64,000 bases of DNA from an uncultured Prevotellaceae bacterium. Its GTDB lineage: Bacteria > Bacteroidota > Bacteroidia > Bacteroidales > UBA932. Under the pieces are notes generated by a model that had not been told where the DNA came from, did no database searches, and worked only from the letters and a program-made list of their open reading frames with translations. The stretch lies in the NCBI GenBank assembly GCA_947166905.1, contig CAMVFZ010000002.1, positions 99,214 to 163,213 of the forward strand. The letters run 5' to 3'. Made by a program: the position numbers and the translations under genes. Below, piece by piece: positions 56,496 through 63,725 of the stretch (the stretch's first letter is position 1; the number at the start of each line of letters is the position of its first letter).

Positions 56496-56975
56496 ATGAA
56501 AAGGTTGTTTATAATAGTTCTGTGCCTAAGTCTTGCTGTTGCAGCAAAGGCACAGAACTATATTGTTATTAATAAGGAGAAACTCACGCTTTCCCTTATA
56601 AACGAGACTTCCGGAGATACCGTGAAGACTTATGGAGTTGCCGTTGCTTCAAAGTACGGCAACAAGGTGCGTAAAGGGGATGGAAAGACCCCTGAGGGCA
56701 CTTTCAAAATCAATCAGATACTTTATTCCAAGAACCTGACTCATGACTTCAAGGATGGCAAAGGCCCCATTGCGGGTGCCTACGGTCCCTGGTTCCTGCG
56801 CCTGGATGTGCCCGGTTTCATTGACATCGGCATACATGGTACTCATCTTCCCGAGAGTATCGGCACAAGGGCGTCCGAGGGCTGCATACGCATGAGAAAT
56901 GAGGATATACTGGACCTGAAGGAGCGTGTATGGGTTGGAATGAAGGTCATTATCCTGCCAGACAAAAACCAATAA
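56496..56975 (+). CDS. L,D-transpeptidase (YkuD domain), secreted
   Basis: A 159-residue exported enzyme: signal peptide ending AVAAKAQ, then a single YkuD catalytic domain. The motif IGIHGTHLPESIGTRASEGC holds the histidine and the catalytic cysteine C130, followed by IRM. Such enzymes make 3-3 cross-links in peptidoglycan or attach proteins to it. It begins 10 bases after nagA and ends 2 bases before the GH18 gene. Confidence 0.94.
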   Translation: MKRLFIIVLCLSLAVAAKAQNYIVINKEKLTLSLINETSGDTVKTYGVAVASKYGNKVRKGDGKTPEGTFKINQILYSKNLTHDFKDGKGPIAGAYGPWFLRLDVPGFIDIGIHGTHLPESIGTRASEGCIRMRNEDILDLKERVWVGMKVIILPDKNQ

Positions 56976-56977
56976 AT

Positions 56978-58129
56978 ATGCTTAGAAAATTTCTAACACT
57001 ATTCTTAACCGGAGCACTTGTGCTCTCATGTAGCGGCGGCAGCAAGGAGGATCCAATTCCTGAGCCCGAAAAAGAAGTCGATCCGGAGATTCATGAACCG
57101 GATATTACTCTTAACCCCAGGGTGGATGGCCGATGCGCCCTTGCCTATGTTACTTATTACGGATCGGAGCTTCCGGATGTAAGTGCCATTACACATATCA
57201 ACTATGCCTTTGCAGAGTTGTATCTTACAGACAACGTATATCAGAAGTTCAAAGTTCAGGGCAGCCTGGAGCGTTTCCGTACTATTACCATGCTCAAGAA
57301 CAATCATCCTGAGCTTAAAATCTGCCTTTCATTCACTAATGGAATCGCCAATTCCGACAACAGGGTTGACGGAGGTTTCTCTGCATTGGTTGCTACAGAA
57401 GACAACAGAAAGCGCTTTGCAGAGGATTGCCTGGCCTTTTTGAAGGAGTATTCAATTGACGGTATTGACCTTGACTGGGAGTTCCCTGGCCTTTCCTGGG
57501 GTAGCGCAGCCAAGGATACAGAGCATGATACTGCCAACTACGTTTTGCTTGTAAAGCAGCTGCGTGAGACTCTTGGCACCGACTACCTTATTACCTATGC
57601 CGGCTATTGCATGGACAAGCAGAAGGTAGGTCAGACCGGTTACCGTTATGTAGATATTGCCGGTATGGACCCGTATGTAGATTATGTCAATATCATGACC
57701 TACGACCTTGACGAGGCTCCACACCATCACAGCGCTCTTTCCGACACCCGTGCATACCGTGATTGCAATCGCGCCGTAAACGCTTACCTTAACGCCGGAA
57801 TCCAGCCTAATAAGCTTGTAGTTGGTGTTCCTTTCTACGGCCGTATCTCATTCAGCAAGTCTCCGACAGCTATAACTTACCGCAAGATCCTTCAGATGGA
57901 CAGATATAAATATCGCCGTAACAAATGGGACGATATAGCTTCCTGCCCCTTTGTAGAAGTTATGGAAAACAACAAGTTCTACTGCGGATATGATAACCCC
58001 AGGAGTATCGCCGCAAAAGGCGCCTGGGCCCGCGCAAAAGGCCTTTACGGCCTGATGTTCTGGGAATACGACCAGGATGACAGCCGCGGTACACTGCGCA
58101 AATCCATTTGGAATGCAGTTATGCAGTAG
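56978..58129 (+). CDS. GH18 family glycoside hydrolase, lipoprotein
   Basis: A 383-residue lipoprotein. I start at the ATG at 56978 so that the signal peptide with lipobox LVLSCS is N-terminal; the longer frame reads back into the transpeptidase gene. A proline/glutamate-rich linker leads to a GH18 barrel with the catalytic DGIDLDWE (residues 161-168; E168 is the acid/base). VNIMTYDLDEAP and LMFWEYDQDD complete the active site. GH18 enzymes cut chitin-type or peptidoglycan-type GlcNAc linkages, fitting the nagA context. A terminator overlapping the next gene follows. Confidence 0.93.
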   Translation: MLRKFLTLFLTGALVLSCSGGSKEDPIPEPEKEVDPEIHEPDITLNPRVDGRCALAYVTYYGSELPDVSAITHINYAFAELYLTDNVYQKFKVQGSLERFRTITMLKNNHPELKICLSFTNGIANSDNRVDGGFSALVATEDNRKRFAEDCLAFLKEYSIDGIDLDWEFPGLSWGSAAKDTEHDTANYVLLVKQLRETLGTDYLITYAGYCMDKQKVGQTGYRYVDIAGMDPYVDYVNIMTYDLDEAPHHHSALSDTRAYRDCNRAVNAYLNAGIQPNKLVVGVPFYGRISFSKSPTAITYRKILQMDRYKYRRNKWDDIASCPFVEVMENNKFYCGYDNPRSIAAKGAWARAKGLYGLMFWEYDQDDSRGTLRKSIWNAVMQ

Positions 58130-58131
58130 AC

Positions 58132-58162
58132 TTTGTTCATAAACTAAAATAAGCTATCTTTG
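58132..58162 (+). promoter_or_regulatory. Promoter of the alpha/beta-hydrolase lipoprotein gene
   Basis: TTTG at 58132-58135, 19-base spacer, TATCTTTG at 58155-58162; transcription start expected near 58169, 12 bases before the ATG. Confidence 0.8.
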
Positions 58163-58201
58163 CCATAATAGAGAATTATTATGAAAAAGATAGCTTTTTT
58201 T
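58151..58201 (+). terminator. Terminator of the GH18 gene overlapping the next promoter and start codon
   Basis: AAGCTATCTTT (58151-58161) pairs perfectly with AAAGATAGCTT (58186-58196); inside, CATAATA (58164-58170) pairs with TATTATG (58177-58183); then a run of seven T. The 5' arm covers most of the promoter -7 element and the 3' strand covers the start codon ATG (58181-58183) and codons 2-5. Confidence 0.75.
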
Positions 58202-59347
58202 GTGGCCTTATCGGCATGCATGGCATGCAGCGGCCAGTCCAATAACACAGTTGAATCAGAACTTGCAAATAAGGAGTCGTTGACGGCGGCAGAGTGCGAA
58301 TTGTATTCTGCAGAGCTTGCATCGGCTTGGAAAGACTCGGTAAAGGTGGCTACTGCGGCTGCCTATGAGGCCAAGAAGGTTAGCTTCGGCGAATATACAA
58401 TGAAGGTGGAATGGTCTGTCTACGGCCAGAAGCCTGCCGACGGGCGCTCGCTCTACATCTCCCTCCACGGAGGCGGTGGCGGCCCTGCAGAGATGAATGA
58501 CAGCCAGTGGGAGAACCAGAAGCGTCTGTATCAGCCTGCGGAGGGTGTTTATCTTTGCCCCCGTGGCATCACGGACACCTGGGACCTGCACTTCCGTCCG
58601 GAGTCCGATCCTTGCTACGAAGAGGTTATCCGCATGGCAGTTGCAAATTTGGATGTCAATCCTGACAAAGTATATATTATGGGTTATTCAGCTGGCGGTG
58701 ACGGCGTTTGGCGTATTGCCCCGCGCATGGCGGACCACTGGGCTGCCGCATCGATGATGGCTGGCCATCCTGGTGATGTGAGTCTGCTTAGCCTTAGGAA
58801 TCTGCCTTTTATGATTTGGTGCGGCGCGCTTGACGACGCCTATAACCGTAATGCAGAGTGCGAGGCCCGCATTGCAGAGATGGATGCGCTCCAGGCTGCC
58901 GATCCCGATGGCTACGTTCATGAAGGCCACATGGTTGCAGGAAAGGGCCACTGGATGGACCGTGAAGACGTTGCAGCCGTTCCGTGGATGGCAAAGTACG
59001 TGCGCAACCCTTATCCTTCAAAGGTGGTCTGGTGCCAGGGCGACGAGCCTAAAAAGGCCTTCTACTGGCTTGGCGCGCCTGAATCGGAACTTGCCAAGGG
59101 CAAGGTTGTCAGGGCCGATGTCTCCGGCAATACCATCGACATTACTGCGTGCGATTATTCCAGTCTTACCATTTATCTCAATGATAAAATAGTAAACCTT
59201 GACCAGCCGGTCAAGGTTACATATGGGGATAAAGTATTGTTCGAGGGCTCTGTTCCCCGTAGTCCCGCTACGATGCGTTCTACTTTGGCTGCCCGTCAGG
59301 ATCTTTCTTATATCTTCTCTGCGGCAGTAACCGTAGCGCTCCACTGA
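58181..59347 (+). CDS. Alpha/beta-hydrolase lipoprotein (PHB-depolymerase/feruloyl-esterase-like)
   Basis: A 388-residue lipoprotein with lipobox MACSG. Catalytic domain: LYISLHGGGGGPAE (oxyanion loop), nucleophile S170 in MGYSAGGDG, aspartate in WCGALDDAYN, histidine in GKGHWMDR. This resembles the LpqC/poly(3-hydroxybutyrate) depolymerase group that also includes feruloyl and acetyl-xylan esterases. The last 40 bases overlap the MINPP gene on the other strand. Its own start codon is in the stem of a terminator hairpin. Confidence 0.85.
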   Translation: MKKIAFFVALSACMACSGQSNNTVESELANKESLTAAECELYSAELASAWKDSVKVATAAAYEAKKVSFGEYTMKVEWSVYGQKPADGRSLYISLHGGGGGPAEMNDSQWENQKRLYQPAEGVYLCPRGITDTWDLHFRPESDPCYEEVIRMAVANLDVNPDKVYIMGYSAGGDGVWRIAPRMADHWAAASMMAGHPGDVSLLSLRNLPFMIWCGALDDAYNRNAECEARIAEMDALQAADPDGYVHEGHMVAGKGHWMDREDVAAVPWMAKYVRNPYPSKVVWCQGDEPKKAFYWLGAPESELAKGKVVRADVSGNTIDITACDYSSLTIYLNDKIVNLDQPVKVTYGDKVLFEGSVPRSPATMRSTLAARQDLSYIFSAAVTVALH

Positions 59348-60591
59348 GCCTTTACGTCATCCCATTTGTAGTAGGGACCGTCGGGAAGGCCCAGCAGGGT
59401 AGTCTCGCGCTCGTTGATGAAGCATTTAACCAGCACTTCACCAGAATTGTTCTTGTAGAAGATCATCTGGAAGTTACCTGCGAAGGGAGTGTAAAGCCAT
59501 CCGGGCCAGTTTACAGCCTCGTCCTTGGTAAGGCGCTCTGCTATGCCTTTTACACCGATTCTGCTGCAGAAGGCCAGTAACTGCCAGTCATGGCCAAAGC
59601 GGAGGTCTGCAACGCATGAGCCATCGGCAATGGCTGCATCGGCCTTGGCAATGAAGTCATCTACAAGTTCCTGGACGCCGGGGGCTGCCATGCGGGTGTC
59701 TCCGAATTCTACGCTGTTGCACTGACGGAGATAAAGCTCAAGGGATACTCCGCGCTCGAACTGCTTGAGGTCTTCAAGGGTAAATACGTTTATGATAGTC
59801 TGGTCCTGGTCAAAGGAGCCGGCGATTGCTGCGAATTCAACTACACCTGCCATCATGTCAAGGATTGTGGCGTCTGCGGCTTTGCAGGCGGCATCGGTAT
59901 CGGTGAACATGTGCCTTGCGAAGTCAAGTGAGTCAGGTTTGTAGCCTTCTGCATACTCTTTTATGTACTTGTAGGCCTCGTATCTCATTGAGTTGGGGTC
60001 GTCGCTGCTGCAGTACTTCATAAACTGTTCTCCGGTGTCCCAGCTCATGTCAATTCTGCTGTCGCGGGAGAGGAGCTCGCCTGTGAAGGCTGCCATGCTG
60101 ACGATGCAGCGGGGAACGTAGCTTGATACGGCCCTTACGCGGCGGTTACCGCTCTGGAATACGTCCTTGTATTTCTCGTACATACGGCCAGCAATTGCCC
60201 TGTGTTCTCTTGCTCCGCGGGGAGTAAGGCGGCCGTCCATATCGTTGTGCAGTGAGTCTATGAGTTTTGCCTGTGCAAGTACTTTAAGTCCTTCTTCTGT
60301 AAGTGCACCGGCTTCTTTAATCTTGTCCAGTTTTTCCAGGGTTTTAGAGTAGTTCTTGCCCCAGTTGCTACGGCTTCCGTGGCGGCCGTAATGGCTTACG
60401 TAAAAGGCTTTGTAGCCTGCCGGAACGGGGGTTTCAGGGGTGTTGAAGTACTCGTAGGGGCTAGTGTTGACGCCAAAGCGGTAGAGGTTGTCTTCTATGC
60501 CTTCGGGGATTGCGTCATACTGTTGTTCTGCCTGCTTGCTGCAGGCGATTGTTGCGGCCACAAGGGCCAGGGTCAAGAGGATTCTTTTCAT
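59308..60591 (-). CDS. Histidine acid phosphatase, MINPP-like phytase lipoprotein
   Basis: A 427-residue histidine phosphatase of clade 2. Signal with lipobox ATIACS; catalytic RHGSRSN near residue 72, the conserved arginine region RAVSSYVPRC, and the HD motif in LRFGHDWQLLAF. Bacteroidota enzymes of this type (BtMinpp-like) release phosphate from inositol hexakisphosphate, often at the cell surface. It converges on the esterase gene with 40 bases of antisense overlap. Confidence 0.88.
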   Translation of the reverse strand: MKRILLTLALVAATIACSKQAEQQYDAIPEGIEDNLYRFGVNTSPYEYFNTPETPVPAGYKAFYVSHYGRHGSRSNWGKNYSKTLEKLDKIKEAGALTEEGLKVLAQAKLIDSLHNDMDGRLTPRGAREHRAIAGRMYEKYKDVFQSGNRRVRAVSSYVPRCIVSMAAFTGELLSRDSRIDMSWDTGEQFMKYCSSDDPNSMRYEAYKYIKEYAEGYKPDSLDFARHMFTDTDAACKAADATILDMMAGVVEFAAIAGSFDQDQTIINVFTLEDLKQFERGVSLELYLRQCNSVEFGDTRMAAPGVQELVDDFIAKADAAIADGSCVADLRFGHDWQLLAFCSRIGVKGIAERLTKDEAVNWPGWLYTPFAGNFQMIFYKNNSGEVLVKCFINERETTLLGLPDGPYYKWDDVKAQWSATVTAAEKI

Positions 60592-60632
60592 TATTTGAGT
60601 TGTATTAATACTTAGGAAATGCTTCCTATATG

Positions 60633-60640
60633 CAAATATA
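60633..60640 (-). promoter_or_regulatory. MINPP gene promoter, -7 element
   Basis: Minus-strand TATATTTG, 42 bases before the start codon. Confidence 0.55.
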
Positions 60641-60681
60641 AAATTATTTGCGTAAATTGGGTCGTTAAATGAATGACTTCT

Positions 60682-61238
60682 ATGAAAAGATTGCTTATTG
60701 CCTGTGCTTGCGCATTGATGCTGATTGCGTGCAACAAAGAGAAGGTCGTGGTTATGGAGATATAAAGGATTTCATGATTCAGGGTGGGGATCCTGATTCA
60801 AAGAATGCCGCTCCTGGGATGATGTTGGGTGAGGGTGACCGTCCTTACAAGGTCCCGGCGGAATTCCGTATTGCGGATGGTATTTTCCATCGTAGGGGAG
60901 TGCTGGCTGCTGCGCGTGAGGGTGACGATGTCAATCCGGAGCGTGCTAGTTCTGCGATGCAGTTTTATATTGTGTGGGGTCAGGTGTTCGACGACGAGTG
61001 GCTGGACAGGATTCAGGCACGCCTGGACATGTATACCGATAGTACCGTGAAGCTGACGCAGGAAATGCGGAAGGTTTACAAGACTATCGGCGGAACGCCT
61101 CATCTTGACGGGCAGTATACTGTTTTTGGAGAGGTTATCAGCGGTCTTGACGTTGTGGATGCCATTCAAAAGGTGCCTACCGACAGCCTCGACCGTCCGC
61201 TGCAGGATGTCCGCATTCTGAAAGCATATCTGAAATAG
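60682..61238 (+). pseudogene. Cyclophilin-type peptidylprolyl isomerase lipoprotein, broken by an internal deletion
   Basis: From the ATG at 60682 the frame gives a good lipoprotein signal (MKRLLIACACALMLIACNKE) and VVVME, then a TAA at 60763-60765. The rest of a cyclophilin resumes in another frame from about 60762 (IKDFMIQGGDPDSKNA), and continues through FYIVWGQVF and YTVFGEVISGLDVVDAIQKV to 61238. The segment normally between, about 35-40 residues from the first strand to FHRVI, is missing and the frame is lost. An ATG at 60669 gives a continuous frame, but its N-terminus is out-of-phase nonsense. The isomerase would not fold. Confidence 0.85.
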
Positions 61239-61248
61239 CCCTTATTCC

Positions 61249-61266
61249 CGTCATGCCCGACCTGAT
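61249..61266. repeat. Dispersed stem-loop repeat, half copy
   Basis: CGTCATGCCCGACCTGAT, identical to the left half of the copy at 28927-28944; the right arm is missing and replaced by TTTCACG. Confidence 0.7.
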
Positions 61267-61293
61267 TTTCACGCCACCTTTGATGGCCTTGAA

Positions 61294-61689
61294 TTATGAT
61301 TGATTATTCGTTTGCCGCTGGCCGATGGGGACGATTTTGCTTTTTCCGTCCGATGACCATTGGAATTGCCAAGTGCGGCCATCAAGTTGATCGATCAGGA
61401 TAAATGTCCATATATTATCGGTTGCAACGAGGTTGAATCGGCCGGGGATGGCGTTGTCATCGGCCTCAGTCAGCTGGTCGAGCACCGGCATTTCCTTGCT
61501 GTTTTTGACGTTTGTGTCGAATTTGACCATGTTGATGGAGCCGTTGCTGGTGTCAAGCTTTAGGAAAGTCCACATATTACAGGTGGGGTAGAGCTTGTAG
61601 CGGGGTACCAGGACCTCTGACTGCTGCGCAAATGCCGCGATGCCGATGAAAAGGCATACCAGAGAAATGATGAGTCGATTTGCGTTCAT
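61294..61689 (-). CDS. Small secreted protein with two related WTF motifs
   Basis: A 131-residue protein with a signal peptide (ending IAAFAQ). The mature part has an internal near-repeat: LYPTCNMWTFLKLDTSNG and LVATDNIWTFILIDQLDG, each followed by a short strand (INMVKF; TWQFQW). I recognise the pattern from unnamed Bacteroidota proteins but know no function. Probably a small beta-structured periplasmic or extracellular protein. No clear promoter box is seen upstream. Confidence 0.75.
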   Translation of the reverse strand: MNANRLIISLVCLFIGIAAFAQQSEVLVPRYKLYPTCNMWTFLKLDTSNGSINMVKFDTNVKNSKEMPVLDQLTEADDNAIPGRFNLVATDNIWTFILIDQLDGRTWQFQWSSDGKSKIVPIGQRQTNNQS

Positions 61690-61745
61690 AATCTAACGTT
61701 ATTTGAGTTGTCGCCTCATCCATTACTAAATTTGTGCCAACATGC

Positions 61746-61771
61746 CATGTCCGACTTGATCGGGAATCTAG
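61746..61771. repeat. Dispersed stem-loop repeat, degenerate copy
   Basis: CATGTCCGACTTGATCGGGA plus ATCTAG; the stem keeps TCCGA/TCGGGA. Related to the copy at 28931. Confidence 0.65.
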
Positions 61772-61835
61772 TTGCTGAAGCTCTTCGGTGACTCATTTGC
61801 GCACAAAAGAGAGGGGAGTACGCAGAAAACTGCCC

Positions 61836-61958
61836 GATTATTTGCGCTATCCCATGAAAAACGCCCGGATAACGTAAATATTAAGCCTATTATCTTCGCT
61901 ATCCCCTCAAATTTTTGCGGATAACGCAAATAATCCCATGAAAATCTTCGCAATCCCC
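61836..61958. repeat. About 2.3 copies of a 53-bp tandem repeat with inverted halves
   Basis: A roughly 16-base unit occurs five times in alternating orientation: ATTATTTGCGCTATCC (61837), GGATAACGTAAATATT (61867), ATTATCTTCGCTATCC (61889), GGATAACGCAAATAAT (61919) and AAATCTTCGCAATCC (about 61943). Centres are spaced about 31, 22, 31 and 21 bases, i.e. a 53-bp period. It lies in the 295-base gap between the small secreted protein and the DUF4298 gene, which holds nothing else but the degenerate repeat at 61746. Confidence 0.75.
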
Positions 61959-61983
61959 TTGACCAATCGTGATGAGCCCTGAA

Positions 61984-62265
61984 TTATCTGCACCTCTCCG
62001 CACCAATCTCGGAAGCCTCAGATAAGACAGGGTATTTGCGGGACGGAGACGGGAGTGATTTAGCTTCTTCGAAGACTTCGCCCAGGCCGTCCTGAGACAA
62101 GACACCGCGTTTGAGGTCTCGTGGAATCTCTCCACGCTCGTCAGCCTCATAGTCCTGCAGCCACTGGCCGCTCTCCTCGTACTCTCTGAGGGTTGCGATG
62201 TCCTTCCGTATGCGGTCGTAGATTTCTTCCATTTGCTGGATGCGGTGGATGCGGTGTGGGTTCAT
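61984..62265 (-). CDS. DUF4298 family protein
   Basis: A 93-residue protein. The core SGQWLQDYEADERGEIPRDL followed by KRGVLSQDGL is the DUF4298 signature. The N-terminus is a helix starting in a short tandem repeat (HRIHRI). Function unknown. It is the last gene of a four-gene minus-strand run, 14 bases after proC. Confidence 0.85.
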   Translation of the reverse strand: MNPHRIHRIQQMEEIYDRIRKDIATLREYEESGQWLQDYEADERGEIPRDLKRGVLSQDGLGEVFEEAKSLPSPSRKYPVLSEASEIGAERCR

Positions 62266-62279
62266 GTCGTTTCTTTCGA

Positions 62280-63050
62280 TTAACGTGACACAATCCCCGC
62301 AATGACAGCAGCAGTGAATCCGGCCTCCTCCATCGCATTGAGGCCCCGGATGGTGATGCCGCCAGGCGTGGTCACCCGGTCAATTTCAGCCTCCGGATGG
62401 GTACCCCGGCTCATTGAAAGATCCACAGCGCCCTTCATCGTCTGATAGACCGCTTCCCTGGCCTCATGAGGATACAGACCCAGTTGTACGCCTCCTTCCA
62501 TCGCGGCCCGAGCGTAGCGAAGCGCAAAAGCAGTCCCGCAAGAAGCCACCATCATCCCGGCATGGAGGCGTTTTTCATCCACAATAAGCGTCTTGCCCAC
62601 CCGGTCGAAAAGAGATTTGACCACGACGTCGTCTTCCCCCAGAATGACCGATGCGAAAGTCATACTCTCGCCAATCTCGGCAGCGAGGTTGGGAATGACC
62701 GTATAAGCGGCCCGCACACCCGTCCCGGCGAGCCACTCCTTCATCTGGGCCGAAGGAATCCCCGCCGCCAGGGAAAGAAGCGTTTTCCCGGAAAGGCAGG
62801 GCCGAATCTGCTCCAGCACTGACTGAACCAGCCAGGGCTTCACGCCCAGGATAATCACCTGTGCCCAAGAAGCGGCCGAAACATTGTCCAGCGTGGTATC
62901 AATCCCCAGTGCGGCATACTTCTCCAGCGTAGCGGAATGCGCCGTCGTTACCGTAAGGGCATATTCCTGCGCAAATCGGTGGAGCCCCAACGCAACCGCT
63001 CCGCCCATGTTCCCTGCGCCAAGGATGGCTACCTTATCTGTCTGTTTCAT
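62280..63050 (-). CDS. proC: Pyrroline-5-carboxylate reductase
   Basis: A 256-residue NAD(P)H-dependent enzyme, last step of proline synthesis. Rossmann motif ILGAGNMGGAVALGL at the N-terminus; ILGVKPWLV; LLSLAAGIPSAQM; and the C-terminal signature VTTPGGITIRGLNAMEEAGF. It lies between two small proteins of unknown function with 7- and 14-base gaps. Confidence 0.95.
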   Translation of the reverse strand: MKQTDKVAILGAGNMGGAVALGLHRFAQEYALTVTTAHSATLEKYAALGIDTTLDNVSAASWAQVIILGVKPWLVQSVLEQIRPCLSGKTLLSLAAGIPSAQMKEWLAGTGVRAAYTVIPNLAAEIGESMTFASVILGEDDVVVKSLFDRVGKTLIVDEKRLHAGMMVASCGTAFALRYARAAMEGGVQLGLYPHEAREAVYQTMKGAVDLSMSRGTHPEAEIDRVTTPGGITIRGLNAMEEAGFTAAVIAGIVSR

Positions 63051-63057
63051 ATGTTCA

Positions 63058-63255
63058 TCAATACTGGTACTTCTTGAAGTTATACTTCTCTCTCAGGGCC
63101 GATTTCGTCTCATCGTCCTGGTGCGTAAAGAAAGCCTTCCACCCAGGGCAGAAGTTGATGTGCCAGCGCCAAAAACGGCCGGCCAGAGACTTGGGGTTCT
63201 TGTCATACTTTGCCCTTAACGGGCATGTTTCGCAGGAGTATTTCTGTTCAGGCAT
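63058..63255 (-). CDS. Small cysteine-rich protein, uncharacterised
   Basis: A 65-residue protein. Cys pair CETCPLRAKYD at the start and a single later cysteine in WRWHINFCPGWKAFF, with a basic, aromatic C-terminus (REKYNFKKYQY). Three cysteines and a histidine could bind a metal. I have seen similar short proteins in Bacteroidota genomes but know no function. Seven bases before proC. Confidence 0.75.
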   Translation of the reverse strand: MPEQKYSCETCPLRAKYDKNPKSLAGRFWRWHINFCPGWKAFFTHQDDETKSALREKYNFKKYQY

Positions 63256-63266
63256 ATATATAATAA

Positions 63267-63494
63267 CTAGATTTCTTTTAATGCTTCGTCTTCTGATATT
63301 TTTTGGAACCGTGGAACTTGCTTTCCTTCATGCTCAACTTCTTCAAAGAAATTCGTCTTTGTACGAATCCAATAGCGTCGGTCTCCGTACATGGCTTGGT
63401 ACACAACGGCTTCTTCTTCCGTTGCCTCCAGCGTCGCGTACGCCACGAATTTGTAAATCTTCTTATTCCTGAAATGACGGTAATACTGCTCCAT
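63267..63494 (-). CDS. DUF1653 family protein
   Basis: A 75-residue protein with the DUF1653 pattern: YYRHFRNKKIYKFVAYATLE, then TEEEAVVYQAMYGDRRYWIR, and VPRF at the end. I use the ATG at 63494, not the in-frame TTG at 63500. First gene of the run leading to proC (11-base gap to the next). A near -7 box (TATCTTTA on the minus strand, 63518-63511) lies upstream. Confidence 0.85.
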   Translation of the reverse strand: MEQYYRHFRNKKIYKFVAYATLEATEEEAVVYQAMYGDRRYWIRTKTNFFEEVEHEGKQVPRFQKISEDEALKEI

Positions 63495-63576
63495 AAGCAA
63501 ATGTTTTTGTAAAGATAGTATTTTTCCAGGATTCCCGCTTCAGGTTCTGCTACCAACTCGCAGGTGTGATTATTTT

Positions 63577-63600
63577 GCCTGACCCGATCGGGCATCTAAT
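63577..63600. repeat. Dispersed stem-loop repeat, copy with changed left arm
   Basis: TGCCTGACCCGATCGGGCAT plus CTAAT; right half identical to the copy at 28931-28956. Confidence 0.7.
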
Positions 63601-63652
63601 CCTGCAGGCGGCGTCACAAAAGTGCCGCTTTCCGGGCGTCGCTCCTTTCCTA

Positions 63653-63725
63653 TCATTTCGACTGCTCCTTTCTTGACATTTCGACCGCCCCTTTTTGCCA
63701 TTTCGAGCGGAGTGGAGAAATCTCC
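63653..63725. repeat. Cluster of CATTTCGA repeats
   Basis: CATTTCGA begins at about 63654, 63677 and 63699. The last is a full unit, ATTTCGAGCGGAGTGGAGAA followed by ATCTCC. This is the same family as the repeat in the methyltransferase gene at 30756-30783. Confidence 0.7.

Noticed and set aside
60669..60762. ATG at 60669 as the true start of the cyclophilin
   Set aside because: The residues from this start do not form a signal peptide or cyclophilin strand; the ATG at 60682 gives a perfect lipoprotein signal in another frame.
61836..61958. CRISPR array
   Set aside because: Units alternate in orientation, spacers are too short and similar, and no cas genes are present.
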